This document shows, in pieces, positions 16,102 through 24,281 of a stretch of DNA of 30,909 nucleotides. The stretch is from JBEKDJ01 sp050014415. GTDB lineage: Bacteria > Desulfobacterota > BSN033 > UBA1163. Within the stretch, counting starts at the first letter, position 1; each line of letters starts with the position of its first letter. The notes below the pieces were generated by a model. It was not told the origin of the DNA. It did no database searches and worked only from the letters and a program-made list of their open reading frames with translations. The translations under genes were made by a program, and so were the position numbers. The stretch is from assembly GCA_050014415.1 (NCBI GenBank), contig JBEKDJ010000070.1, positions 1-30,909 of the forward strand, read 5' to 3'.

Positions 16102-16250
16102 ATGCTTGAATATATCCTTCAATTTTCGTGCTCCCCCATTACCAAGGGAAGCCTTTGCGTTGTCAAGGGATTAGGATGAGGGATGATCATCCGATCCACG
16201 TAGGTAATGAATCTTGCTCAGGGGATCGAAGCGATGGTGGAAGGTGTCTG
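16102..16250 (+). pseudogene. heavily decayed livH 5' remnant, copy 1
   Basis: It begins ATGCTTGAATATAT, matching the copy-2 remnant at 29440 (MLEYTLQFV...), and can be followed base by base to GTGTCTGA. The frame breaks soon after the start (MLEYILQFSCSPITKGS, then stops). It is more damaged than copy 2. The remnant lies directly before the dehydrogenase leader. The neighbouring bases 16251-16321 are that leader, with AGGAGGAGAGGG before ATG 16322. Confidence 0.65.
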
Positions 16251-16321
16251 ACTCAAATTGAGAATTGATGAACATACACGCAAGTGTTTGAGAGTCTAGG
16301 TTGGGACATAGGAGGAGAGGG

Positions 16322-17440
16322 ATGAAAATCAAGGCGGCCGTTCTAAGAGAATTTAATAAACCAGTGAATATTGAAGAGGTCGATCTGGCACCTCCAAAGG
16401 AAAAGGAGGTCCTAGTCAAGACGGCTTATACTGGTTTCTGTCATTCGGACCTTCACTTCGTTAGAGGCAAGGTTAATTTTGGTTTGCCTGGGGTGATTGG
16501 TCACGAGGCCTCTGGCGTGGTCGAAGATGTTGGGCCTGGTGTAACGTCAGTCAAGAAAGGGGACCACGTGGTGGCAGCTTGGATGGTTGCATGTGGGACC
16601 TGCCCTGAATGCGTGACCGGTCAGGGGCATATCTGCAGGAAGAGCTCGGAGATATTCAGGTCAGGTGTGCTCCTTGATAGGACAACCCGATTGACAGACT
16701 CGAAGGGCAACAAGTTGTGTCATCAAACTTTCGTTTCTGGTTTTGCAGAATATATGGTCGTTCCTGAAGCAGGAGCCATCAAGATCAGAGACGATATGCC
16801 TTTAGACCAGGCCTGTTTTCTGGGTTGTTGCATGCCAACGGGGTTTGGGGCTGTGTACAATGCGGCTGGAGTAAAACCAGGAGAGTCTGTGGCGATATGG
16901 GGGATGGGAGGAGTTGGGCTCAATGTCGTTCGTGGCTCGAAGTTGAGAAGTGCGAATCCGATCATCGGGGTAGATCTGGAAGGCAGTAAAGAGGCCATCG
17001 CCAGAGAATTCGGTGTGACCCACTTTATCAACAGCAGCAAGCAGGATCCGGTTCCGATCATCCAGGAGCTCACTGGAGGAGGTGCCCAATACTGTTTTGA
17101 GGTTATTGGCGATCCAGGTGCCGTTACACAAGCTTCTTGGGCTTTGGGTCTTGGGGGAAAGTTGCTTCAAGTTGGAGTGACTCCACCGTCATCGATGACG
17201 CCACTACCACTCGCTTTTTTTACCTCGCACTGTAATTCCGTGATAGGCGTCTTGTACGGCAACATCCACACTCATCTGGATATTCCAAGGTTTGCTGATA
17301 TGGCCATGAAAGGGGATCTCATGCTGGACAAACTGATCAGCAAAAAGTTCAAGCTGGAGGAGATCAATGACGTCGTTGAGGCCATGAAGAACCGTCAAAT
17401 CATAGGACGTTGGGTCTGTGATTGGGGTAAGAGGAAGTAG
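16322..17440 (+). CDS. zinc-dependent alcohol dehydrogenase (MDR family), copy 1
   Basis: This 372-aa protein is a medium-chain Zn alcohol dehydrogenase. Catalytic zinc ligands are Cys40 (GFCHSD), His61-Glu62 (GHEASG) and the Cys in FLGCCMPTG. Structural zinc ligands are Cys91, Cys94, Cys97 and Cys105 (CGTCPECVTGQGHIC). The nucleotide fold has GMGGVG followed by GVDLEG, whose Asp favours NAD over NADP. ATG 16322 has AGGAGGAGAGGG immediately upstream. By hand count it is about 87% identical to copy 2 at 29659. Differences cluster around residues 290-325, likely lining the substrate or dimer region. It may oxidise an alcohol or hydroxyacyl-CoA in the pathway; the FAD oxidoreductase downstream is a constant partner in both copies. 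Confidence 0.93.
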   Translation: MKIKAAVLREFNKPVNIEEVDLAPPKEKEVLVKTAYTGFCHSDLHFVRGKVNFGLPGVIGHEASGVVEDVGPGVTSVKKGDHVVAAWMVACGTCPECVTGQGHICRKSSEIFRSGVLLDRTTRLTDSKGNKLCHQTFVSGFAEYMVVPEAGAIKIRDDMPLDQACFLGCCMPTGFGAVYNAAGVKPGESVAIWGMGGVGLNVVRGSKLRSANPIIGVDLEGSKEAIAREFGVTHFINSSKQDPVPIIQELTGGGAQYCFEVIGDPGAVTQASWALGLGGKLLQVGVTPPSSMTPLPLAFFTSHCNSVIGVLYGNIHTHLDIPRFADMAMKGDLMLDKLISKKFKLEEINDVVEAMKNRQIIGRWVCDWGKRK

Positions 17441-17629
17441 GTTTTCATTTTTTTTTGTGGAGGACATAAAGCATATGGAGATTTGAATTATCAGAAAGAT
17501 AATGTCTTAGGCTGCAAAGTAGTGTCTGTGTGGTCTAACAATGGTTACCCTATCCGACAAGGACTTAATACATCTTTTGTCCTTTGACAATTCATAACCT
17601 TTTTTGCTATCACTAAGACAGCCAGAATG

Positions 17630-17726
17630 CCCCGTTCTGTGAACGGGGATGAATGGCGATTTGGAGTTGGAATTTGAAAGTTGCCGGGTTTCCGTGAGGC
17701 CGCAAAGCCCCGCCTTGTAGGCGGGG
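17630..17726 (+). repeat. twin CCCCG...CGGGG hairpins, IS200/IS605-like remnant
   Basis: Two hairpins of identical design lie 70 nt apart in the same orientation: CCCCGTTC-TGT-GAACGGGG (17630-17648) and CCCCGCCT-TGT-AGGCGGGG (17708-17726), each followed by AT. Such GC-rich hairpins are typical of IS200/IS605-family ends and TnpB guide-RNA 3' ends, but no transposase is present. The copy-2 unit has only 103 bp between dehydrogenase and oxidoreductase genes, against 361 bp here, so roughly 260 bp has been inserted. A weak promoter-like TTGACA at 17584 also lies in this gap; nothing else was seen from 17441 to 17801. Confidence 0.45.
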
Positions 17727-17801
17727 ATAGGTCTCATGGGGCAGAGGCTGGCAGGAATCCTATTACCAAATCACTCTATGAAAGAAAGGAAGGGTATGCA
17801 A

Positions 17802-19226
17802 ATGGAGATATTTGGTGAATATGATGTAGTGGTTGTTGGTGGCGGAACTTCTGGCGTAGCTGGTGCTCTTTCCGCTGCCAGGGCTGGCGCCAACACGCTC
17901 TTGATAGAACGCCTTGGCGCCTTGGGCGGACAGATGAACGTTTCAGGCCCTCCAGGCTTCGCCTACGCTCACCTGTTTAATCCACGTTGGGAGCAGGTCA
18001 TTGGAGGCATCATAGAGGAGACACATAGCAGGCTGCTGAAGGAGGGGCATGCCTTACCGCATCTCAAACCAGATTTCCGAGCGGGGTACAGCTTCTCGTA
18101 TGTTGACCCTGACTGGTGGGGTCTTCTGATCTTCGAGATGATGCAGGAGGCCGGTGTTAACCTTCTGCTGCATTCCCTGGCTGTCGACGTCCTGAAGGAG
18201 GGTAACGTGGTTAAAGGTGTCATGGTTGAAAATACTTCAGGGAGGCAGGTCGTCCTGGGCAAGGTGATCATTGATTGCACCGGTGAGGGGGATATCTCTG
18301 TGAGGGCAGGTGCACCATACGAGACACTGCCAAAAGAAGAACTTCAGCCGCACACCATTTCCTTTACGGTGGATGGCGTCGACTGGGATAAAGTTCTAAA
18401 GTACATAAAGGAAAACTTAGACGAGTTCATTTTTAGGCCTCACTCCTACCTAAATTGGACTCAGGAGCAGGTCCGTGAACGCATCAAGCGTGTCAAGGAC
18501 ATTACAGAGATAGGCGAACAAATGGGGTGGATCTCGCTCAGAAATGAGGCTGTGGCTAAAGGAGAGTGGCATGGGCATAGCGGGGTAGGCTTCTTCTTGA
18601 TGCCCCGGGAGGGGGGTGTGATACAGGCACATTTCCAGCACTCCTCCCACGTGTCTGGTATTGACCCCACGGATGTGAAGGACCTGACTTTCGGGGAGAT
18701 CGAGGCTCGTAGGCAGATTGGAATCGCATGGAAGTTTATCAAAAAGTATATGCTGGGCTTCGAAAAGGCCTACATTACCAGAATCTGCACTGAGCTGAGG
18801 GTTCGGGAGAGCAGGCGCATCATGGGCGACTATGTCCTAACAAGAGACGATGTTGCCGAGGCCAAGAAGTTCAAGGACGTCATCGGCAAGAGCGCCTTTC
18901 CGGCGGGCGGTCATCACGTTGCCTCAATGGCCACATTAACTTCTAACGTTGTACATCCCAGGGATGGCGGGTCGCACGATATTCCGTACAGGTGCTTGGT
19001 ACCCAAGATTGTTGAAAACCTGCTCGTAGCTGGTAAGCCGATTTCAACCGACAGAGACGCCTATCACAGATTCTTGCAACAGACGATGGTGACTGGTCAG
19101 GCGGCCGGTGTGGCCGCAGCCGTCTGTGCCAAGCAAGAGATAACACCACGGCAATTGGAGGAAGATATCTCAGAGGTGCAGAATATCCTCGTCAAGCAAG
19201 GTGCTATCTTATTTGGGACACACTGA
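17802..19226 (+). CDS. FAD-dependent oxidoreductase (FAD_oxidored family), copy 1
   Basis: This 474-aa flavoprotein begins with a Rossmann FAD loop (VVVVGGGTSGVAGALSAA, residues 9-26) and an acidic Glu36 at the end of strand 2, followed by GALGGQM. The C-terminal segment GKPISTDRDAYHRF and GQAAGVAAAV closes the FAD site as in FAD_oxidored/HdrA-like dehydrogenases. ATG 17802 is preferred, because GGAAGGG lies 7 nt upstream and copy 2 starts at the same residue (MEIFG). ATG 17796 is an alternative. Its repeated pairing with the zinc dehydrogenase suggests the two act in one pathway. The substrate is unknown. No Fe-S cysteine clusters or membrane segments were seen. Confidence 0.88.
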   Translation: MEIFGEYDVVVVGGGTSGVAGALSAARAGANTLLIERLGALGGQMNVSGPPGFAYAHLFNPRWEQVIGGIIEETHSRLLKEGHALPHLKPDFRAGYSFSYVDPDWWGLLIFEMMQEAGVNLLLHSLAVDVLKEGNVVKGVMVENTSGRQVVLGKVIIDCTGEGDISVRAGAPYETLPKEELQPHTISFTVDGVDWDKVLKYIKENLDEFIFRPHSYLNWTQEQVRERIKRVKDITEIGEQMGWISLRNEAVAKGEWHGHSGVGFFLMPREGGVIQAHFQHSSHVSGIDPTDVKDLTFGEIEARRQIGIAWKFIKKYMLGFEKAYITRICTELRVRESRRIMGDYVLTRDDVAEAKKFKDVIGKSAFPAGGHHVASMATLTSNVVHPRDGGSHDIPYRCLVPKIVENLLVAGKPISTDRDAYHRFLQQTMVTGQAAGVAAAVCAKQEITPRQLEEDISEVQNILVKQGAILFGTH

Positions 19227-19279
19227 GATTTGAAGGCGAGCCTAGACTCATCATAGAGGTTGAGGGGAGAAGAAGCATA

Positions 19280-19543
19280 GTGGTAAATTGGCAGGTAACA
19301 GTAACAACGATTTATTGTGATGCCGTGGATGATGATGTGATGATAGTAGTCAAAAAAGATTGGACTACAACATATACGGGGCACAGGAAGTATATTGAAG
19401 GTCTTGACAAGGAAACGGCGAAGATGCTCAAGAGGAAAGCCAAACGAATGGGGAGGAATCTGAGATGTGAGGGGCCGCTGGACTATCGGATAACTAACTA
19501 CAGAGATAGGCTTATTGCCCAGGACAAAGCCGTGCCCCTCTAA
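19280..19543 (+). CDS. small conserved-looking hypothetical protein
   Basis: This 87-aa protein starts at GTG 19280, with GAGGGGAG about 12 nt upstream. It begins VNWQVTVTTIYCDAVDDDV, then KDWTTTYTGHRKY, and ends in a basic region (KMLKRKAKRMGRNLRCEGP) and YRDRLIAQ. The composition is that of a compact soluble protein. I have seen similar short proteins in anaerobic bacteria but cannot name a function. It lies 53 bp after the FAD oxidoreductase on the same strand. The 262 bp after it, up to livG, holds no recognisable gene. Confidence 0.55.
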   Translation: MVNWQVTVTTIYCDAVDDDVMIVVKKDWTTTYTGHRKYIEGLDKETAKMLKRKAKRMGRNLRCEGPLDYRITNYRDRLIAQDKAVPL

Positions 19544-19805
19544 CCGGACCTTAGCGTAGCAATAAATCGGCAGATGAGTGTGCTTTCAACCCTCTGTCAT
19601 CGTTTTTTTATGAGTTCTATAGGTCGCGGTCGATTTTACTTAAGGTGACTTTTACACTATGCTTAGACAGTGAGTAATAAAACATTCAGAGGAATCGCTA
19701 GAGATTTTTTCCAGCACACCCACCTGCCTCTGGCAACGTTTCTTATCATCTGTGTGGTGGACTACTCAAAAATGAAGGCAGCACGCAGGGTGGGAGACTT
19801 TAGGG

Positions 19806-20657
19806 ATGGAAACTGAGAGGCCTGTCAGAATACGAATTGAAAACCTCGACCTGAGCTTTGGCGGTGTACGAGCCCTGGATGACGTGAGCCTGGATATAAG
19901 AGAAAATGAGATTTTGGCTATTATCGGACCTAATGGTGCCGGTAAGACCGCCCTTCTCAACTGCTTAAATGGCTTCTACCGACCTCAAAAAGGTGAAATA
20001 TTCTACGATGGGCAAAAGATTACCCGAGTGCGCCCCGATAAGCTGGCTAAACTCGGCATTGCCAGAACCTTTCAGAATATTGAGCTGTATACCGGACTAA
20101 GCACCCTGGATAACCTAATGGCTGCTCGGCACGTACTTATGAAGCAAAACTTCCTCACCGATGCCCTATACTTTGGCTGGGCCCGTAAGGAGGAAATCGA
20201 GCACCGCCAGACGGTAGAAGAGATTATCAACTTCCTTGAAATACAGCATGTCAGAAAAAAGGTTGTTGCCGTTCTACCTTATGGATTGCGAAAAAGGGTG
20301 GAGTTGGGAAGAGCCTTAGCCCTGGAACCGAAGGTCTTGCTTCTTGATGAGCTTATGGCCGGGATGAACCTCGAAGAGAAAGAGGATATTGCCCGATTTA
20401 TAATTGATATATTTGAAGGTCAGGGAGCGACGTATCCCGATATTCCTGTTCTAAGGGATGGGGTTAAATGTATCATCCTTGTCGAACATGATATGAGGGT
20501 GGTTATGGATATTGCCGACCGGATTATCGTCTTTGATTTTGGGTGTAAGATTGCCGAAGGCACTCCAGCTGAAATTAAAAGCAACCCTGCAGTTATCAAA
20601 GCCTACTTAGGACAGGAAATGTGGGCCTCGAGAGAACAGAAGACTAAGGCAGGCTAA
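19806..20657 (+). CDS. livG: Liv-type ABC transporter ATP-binding protein (LivG-like)
   Basis: This 283-aa ATPase energises a Liv-type (branched-chain amino acid family) importer. Walker A is GPNGAGKT (Lys47), the Q loop is ARTFQNIEL, Walker B is LLLDEL and the switch His is in VEHDMRVVMDIADRI. The signature reads VLPYGLRKRVELGRAL in place of LSGGQ, and Walker B ends DEL rather than DEP. Both deviations occur in a LivG branch linked to acyl-CoA ligase genes (recalled), so it is probably active. A 20-residue insert follows Walker B (EGQGATYPDIPVLRDGVKC). ATG 19806 has a modest GGGAG. It is the first gene of a tight operon: livF follows 5 bp downstream. Confidence 0.92.
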   Translation: METERPVRIRIENLDLSFGGVRALDDVSLDIRENEILAIIGPNGAGKTALLNCLNGFYRPQKGEIFYDGQKITRVRPDKLAKLGIARTFQNIELYTGLSTLDNLMAARHVLMKQNFLTDALYFGWARKEEIEHRQTVEEIINFLEIQHVRKKVVAVLPYGLRKRVELGRALALEPKVLLLDELMAGMNLEEKEDIARFIIDIFEGQGATYPDIPVLRDGVKCIILVEHDMRVVMDIADRIIVFDFGCKIAEGTPAEIKSNPAVIKAYLGQEMWASREQKTKAG

Positions 20658-20662
20658 ACAAA

Positions 20663-21457
20663 ATGCTCCAAGTAAATAACATTGAAGTTGTTTATGCGAA
20701 TATTATTCAAGTACTTCGGGGCGTATCACTTGAGGTAGGTGACGGGAAGATCGTTGCCCTGCTCGGGGCTAATGGTGCGGGGAAGACTACCACCATTAAG
20801 GCAATATCAGGGCTGCTGAAGACAGAAGAAGGAGAGGTGACTGACGGCAGCATTTATTTTGATGGTAAAAGGATCGACAGGCTCAATACTCAAGATATTG
20901 CTGCTTTGGGCATGAGCCAGGTTATGGAAGGGAGGAGAGTTCTCGCACACCTGACTGTTCAGGAGAACTTGATGGTATTCGCTCATCGTCGTAAAGACCG
21001 AGGGCAGGTCAAGAAAGATCTTGAGATGGTTTTTGATTACTTTCCAAGGATTAAGAGCTTTTGCTACCGTACGAGTGGCTATTTGTCTGGCGGTGAACAG
21101 CAAATGCTGGTGATAGGACGAGCACTCATGGCCCAGCCTAAGCTCATGCTTCTGGATGAGCCTTCGCTCGGTCTTGCTCCAATAATGATGCAAGAAATCT
21201 ATGGAATTATCAAAAGAATCAATACCGAACGAAACGTGGTAATACTCCTGGTGGAGCAAAATGCTAGAGCTGCCCTTAACATCGCTGATTATGTTTATGT
21301 TATGGAGGATGGTAGGATAGTTATAAATGGGCCGGCTGAGATGTTAAGGGATAATGAGAATATTAGAGAATTCTATATGGGGTTATCAGCTGTAGGTTCT
21401 GAAAAGAGCTACCGTGAAGTAAAACACTACCGGCGAAAGAAGAGATGGATGACTTGA
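20663..21457 (+). CDS. livF: Liv-type ABC transporter ATP-binding protein (LivF-like)
   Basis: This 264-aa ATPase is the second nucleotide-binding subunit. Walker A is GANGAGKTT (Lys41), the Q loop is MSQVMEGRRVLAHLTVQEN, the signature SGGEQQMLVIGRAL is canonical, Walker B is LMLLDEPSLGLAP, and the switch residue lies in VEQNARAAL. The last 25 residues form a basic tail (YRRKKRWMT) longer than in E. coli LivF (about 237 aa). It is 5 bp after livG and 1 bp before the acyl-CoA ligase, so all are cotranscribed. LivG pairs with LivF and the LivHM permeases encoded just downstream. Confidence 0.94.
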   Translation: MLQVNNIEVVYANIIQVLRGVSLEVGDGKIVALLGANGAGKTTTIKAISGLLKTEEGEVTDGSIYFDGKRIDRLNTQDIAALGMSQVMEGRRVLAHLTVQENLMVFAHRRKDRGQVKKDLEMVFDYFPRIKSFCYRTSGYLSGGEQQMLVIGRALMAQPKLMLLDEPSLGLAPIMMQEIYGIIKRINTERNVVILLVEQNARAALNIADYVYVMEDGRIVINGPAEMLRDNENIREFYMGLSAVGSEKSYREVKHYRRKKRWMT

Positions 21458-21458
21458 G

Positions 21459-23390
21459 ATGAAGCAGGCCTTTGAAGAAAAGGGTGAGAAGGAGGAAACT
21501 TGGCCCCAGATACTTCACCATAACTATGAAAAATATGGTGATAGCCGTATTGCTATGCGCTATAAGCACAATGGTATATGGCAGCCTTATTCTTGGAAGG
21601 ATTACTATTTCAATGTTAAGCGTTTAGCGCTCGGTTTACTATCCCTCGGCTTTGGGACTGGAGATAAGGTGCTTATTATTGGGGATAATGCCCCACAGTG
21701 GTATTATGCTGAGTTAGCTGCCCAAGCTAACCATGGGGTTTCAGTGGGATTGTACTCGGACTTAACTCCCCTGGAGATAAAATATATTGCCCAAAACTCC
21801 GAGGCGAGGTTTGCTATCGTTGAGGACCAGGAGCAAGTTGATAAGCTTCTTCAAATCAAGGGCGAGCTGGTCCAGCTTAAAAGAGTCATTTACTGGGACT
21901 ACAAGGGGCTGGTCCGCTACAATCATCCTATTTTAATGGGGTATGGGCAGGTGTTGAAAAGAGGGGACCAATACGAGCAGGAAAACCACGGAGCGTTTGA
22001 GCAGAATGTGAAAAATGGTAGTGCTAATGATGTGTGCGCTGTCGTTTACACCTCGGGAACCACCGGGGTTCCCAAAGGAGCTGTCCATACCTATAAGACA
22101 ATGAAGGCCAGTTCTGATTGGTTTTTGCATCTCGACCCTTGGTATGAGAATGATAACGTCGTTCCCTCTCTGCCACCCGCTTGGGTAACCGAGCAATGGA
22201 TTGCGATTGGTTGCCACCTCCTGTCAGCTGCCATCCTGAACTTCTTTGAAAAACCAGAAACCCAACAGCAGGATACCAGAGAAATTGGACCAAACGTGGT
22301 ATTTTATGGAGCTCGACTATGGGAGAATCAAGCAAGTGAGGTTCAGGCACGGATTCTCGAAGCCGATGTCATCAAGAGATTGGCTTTCCGACTCCTAATG
22401 CCCATTGGCTACAAAATGGCTGGACTAAAGTACAGCAAGCAAAGGCCAAGCCTGTTATGGAGAACACTCTATGCTTTGGCTAACATCGTCCTATATAGGT
22501 CCCTTAGGGATAGCCTTGGTCTGTCAAATGCCAGAATCTGCTGCAATACTGGGGCAATGCTCAGCCCTGAAGCGTTCAGATTCTACCATGCGCTAAATCT
22601 ACCTCTGAAAAGCCTATATGGGACAACAGAAGGTGGTGCGCTGTCTGGTGCCAAGAATGATAATATCCGTTTAGAGACGGTAGGCCCTGTTCAAAATGGG
22701 GCAGAGGTAAAAATAACCGATAAAGGTGAACTCATCTATCGGCAGCCTGGTATCTTTATTGGTTATTATAAGGATCCAGATAAGACTGCTGAGGTACTTA
22801 AAGACGGTTGGTTCTATAGTGGGGACAGTGGTTTTGTCAGGGAAGATGGACATATTGTTTTTATAGATAGACTTAAGGACATTGTTGATCTATCCAATGG
22901 CGATAAACTGGCTCCTCAGTTCATTGAGAGCCGGTTGCGGTTCTGTCCTTATATCAAGGACGCGTGGGTTCTGGCCGGCACAAAAAGAGCTTACGCCTCA
23001 GCCATCATCGTTATTGACTATGGCAGCGTCGGCCAGTGGGCGGGGCAAAAAGGGATTGCCTATCGCACTTTTGCAGAGCTTTCCCAGAAGCCAGAGGTTT
23101 ACCAGTTAGTGGAGAGTTATATCGATAGAATCAATCAAGATTTACCCGCAGGCATTAGGGTGAAGAAATATGTCAATCTCCACAAGGAATTTGATCCGGA
23201 GGAAGGCGAGCTGACTAGAACAAGGAAGCTGAGAAGAGCATTTTTAGAGAATCGCTACCATGAGCTTATCCTTGCCATCTATAATAATAAGACTGAGGTG
23301 CCAATTGAAGTTGAGGTTAAGAAGCAAAATGGAAAAGCGAGGACAATGAAGACCACTATCAAAATTAACTCTGTCGAGGGAGATGATTAA
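21459..23390 (+). CDS. AMP-forming acyl-CoA synthetase (long-chain/ACSBG-like)
   Basis: This 643-aa protein is an ANL-superfamily ligase that activates a carboxylic acid to its CoA thioester through an acyl-AMP. The P-loop motif YTSGTTGVPKGAVHT is at about residues 196-210, YGTTEGG near 386, YSGDSGFVREDGHIVFIDR near 452-470, and the C-terminal lysine is in TRTRKLRRAF. Its N-terminus (WPQILHHNYEKYGDSRIAMRYK) and long C-terminal extension resemble bubblegum/FadD15-type long-chain synthetases. Its place within a Liv operon, between ATPase and permease genes, implies coupling of uptake to CoA activation. It overlaps livH by 1 bp. Substrate could be an aromatic, alicyclic or fatty acid; sequence alone does not decide. 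Confidence 0.92.
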   Translation: MKQAFEEKGEKEETWPQILHHNYEKYGDSRIAMRYKHNGIWQPYSWKDYYFNVKRLALGLLSLGFGTGDKVLIIGDNAPQWYYAELAAQANHGVSVGLYSDLTPLEIKYIAQNSEARFAIVEDQEQVDKLLQIKGELVQLKRVIYWDYKGLVRYNHPILMGYGQVLKRGDQYEQENHGAFEQNVKNGSANDVCAVVYTSGTTGVPKGAVHTYKTMKASSDWFLHLDPWYENDNVVPSLPPAWVTEQWIAIGCHLLSAAILNFFEKPETQQQDTREIGPNVVFYGARLWENQASEVQARILEADVIKRLAFRLLMPIGYKMAGLKYSKQRPSLLWRTLYALANIVLYRSLRDSLGLSNARICCNTGAMLSPEAFRFYHALNLPLKSLYGTTEGGALSGAKNDNIRLETVGPVQNGAEVKITDKGELIYRQPGIFIGYYKDPDKTAEVLKDGWFYSGDSGFVREDGHIVFIDRLKDIVDLSNGDKLAPQFIESRLRFCPYIKDAWVLAGTKRAYASAIIVIDYGSVGQWAGQKGIAYRTFAELSQKPEVYQLVESYIDRINQDLPAGIRVKKYVNLHKEFDPEEGELTRTRKLRRAFLENRYHELILAIYNNKTEVPIEVEVKKQNGKARTMKTTIKINSVEGDD

Positions 23391-24277
23391 TGGCTTTTTT
23401 TATACAATTAGTGGTAACCGGCTTTTCCCAGGGCATGGTCTATGCCCTGGTGTCTCTCGGCTTTGTCATCGTTCTTAAATGTTCCAAGGCTTTTAATGTT
23501 GCACAGGGGCAATTTGTAATGATTGGTGGTTACTTGGGCTATACCTTATTAGGAATGCTTCACTTACCAGTATGGATCAGCCTGATCATTGCGATAGCCA
23601 TGGCTATTGTCATGGGCCTGGTAGTAGAACGCCTCATTATACGTCCTATGGTTGGTAAACCAGTACTGGCGATCATCATGGTGACGATGGGTCTGGCCAC
23701 TCTATTGGATGCAGTAGCGGTCTTTTTTTGGGGGAGCCAATATTACACTTACCACGGATTACTGCCAACGATTAACCTGCAAGTGGGTGAGATATCCGTG
23801 CCTCCGGAGATATTAATTGGCATCATGGTATCTATTGTTGCCGTAGCTATACTCATAATTTTTTTTCGTTACACCAGAATTGGTCTGGCGATGAGAGCTA
23901 CTGCCGAGGATGAGCAGGTGGTGCAGGTTGCCGGCATCAAAGTGACTATGGTTTATGCCATCTCTTGGGCAATTGCGTGGGTTGTTGGCATCATCGGTGG
24001 CATTCTATTAGGCGGCCAAGGTGGTGTCACTATACAAATGGAAAATGTCGGTTTAAAAGCGCTCGCTGTCGTGCTCCTGGGAGGAATTGACTCGGTTGAG
24101 GGAGCTGTTGTCGCTGGAATCATGCTGGGTATGCTGGAGAATATAGCTGCCGGATACCTGGACCCACTGCTCCCTGCCGGTGGGTTGGCTACCGTCTTCC
24201 CATTTATTGTAATGATTATTGTCCTAATCTTTAAACCCTACGGCCTGTTTGGTTTAAAACGAATAGAAAGGATTTAG
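23390..24277 (+). CDS. livH: Liv-type ABC transporter permease (LivH-like)
   Basis: This 295-aa membrane protein has about eight hydrophobic segments. It opens with the family pattern VTGFSQGMVYALVSLGFVIV, then KAFNVAQGQFVMIGGYLG. The cytoplasmic coupling loop is RYTRIGLAMRATAEDEQVVQVAGI, which carries the conserved RA-x-E/D element contacting the ATPases. The typical ending is PYGLFGLKRIERI. It forms a heterodimeric channel with LivM, encoded 4 bp downstream, and is distinct from the two decayed livH fragments at 16102 and 29440. Its ATG overlaps the ligase stop (TAATG), which couples translation. Confidence 0.95.
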   Translation: MAFFIQLVVTGFSQGMVYALVSLGFVIVLKCSKAFNVAQGQFVMIGGYLGYTLLGMLHLPVWISLIIAIAMAIVMGLVVERLIIRPMVGKPVLAIIMVTMGLATLLDAVAVFFWGSQYYTYHGLLPTINLQVGEISVPPEILIGIMVSIVAVAILIIFFRYTRIGLAMRATAEDEQVVQVAGIKVTMVYAISWAIAWVVGIIGGILLGGQGGVTIQMENVGLKALAVVLLGGIDSVEGAVVAGIMLGMLENIAAGYLDPLLPAGGLATVFPFIVMIIVLIFKPYGLFGLKRIERI

Positions 24278-24281
24278 ATCA

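Larger units (their letters stand above)
15860..17440 (+). repeat. segmental duplication, copy 1 (promoter, decayed livH, alcohol dehydrogenase)
   Basis: This aligns with 29243-30777: the promoter, a livH 5' remnant, the leader and the entire dehydrogenase gene. The FAD oxidoreductase genes that follow (17802 and 30881) also begin alike, so the unit continues. The two dehydrogenase starts are 13,337 bp apart in direct orientation. Confidence 0.85.

Noticed and set aside
17507..17737. 76-codon minus-strand ORF between the dehydrogenase and oxidoreductase genes
   Set aside because: It runs through both GC-rich hairpins of the presumed IS200/IS605 remnant and has no ribosome site; it looks like a by-product of the repeat.
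19544..19805. Possible gene or remnant before livG
   Set aside because: No frame gives a convincing protein pattern and no clear promoter or hairpin was found.
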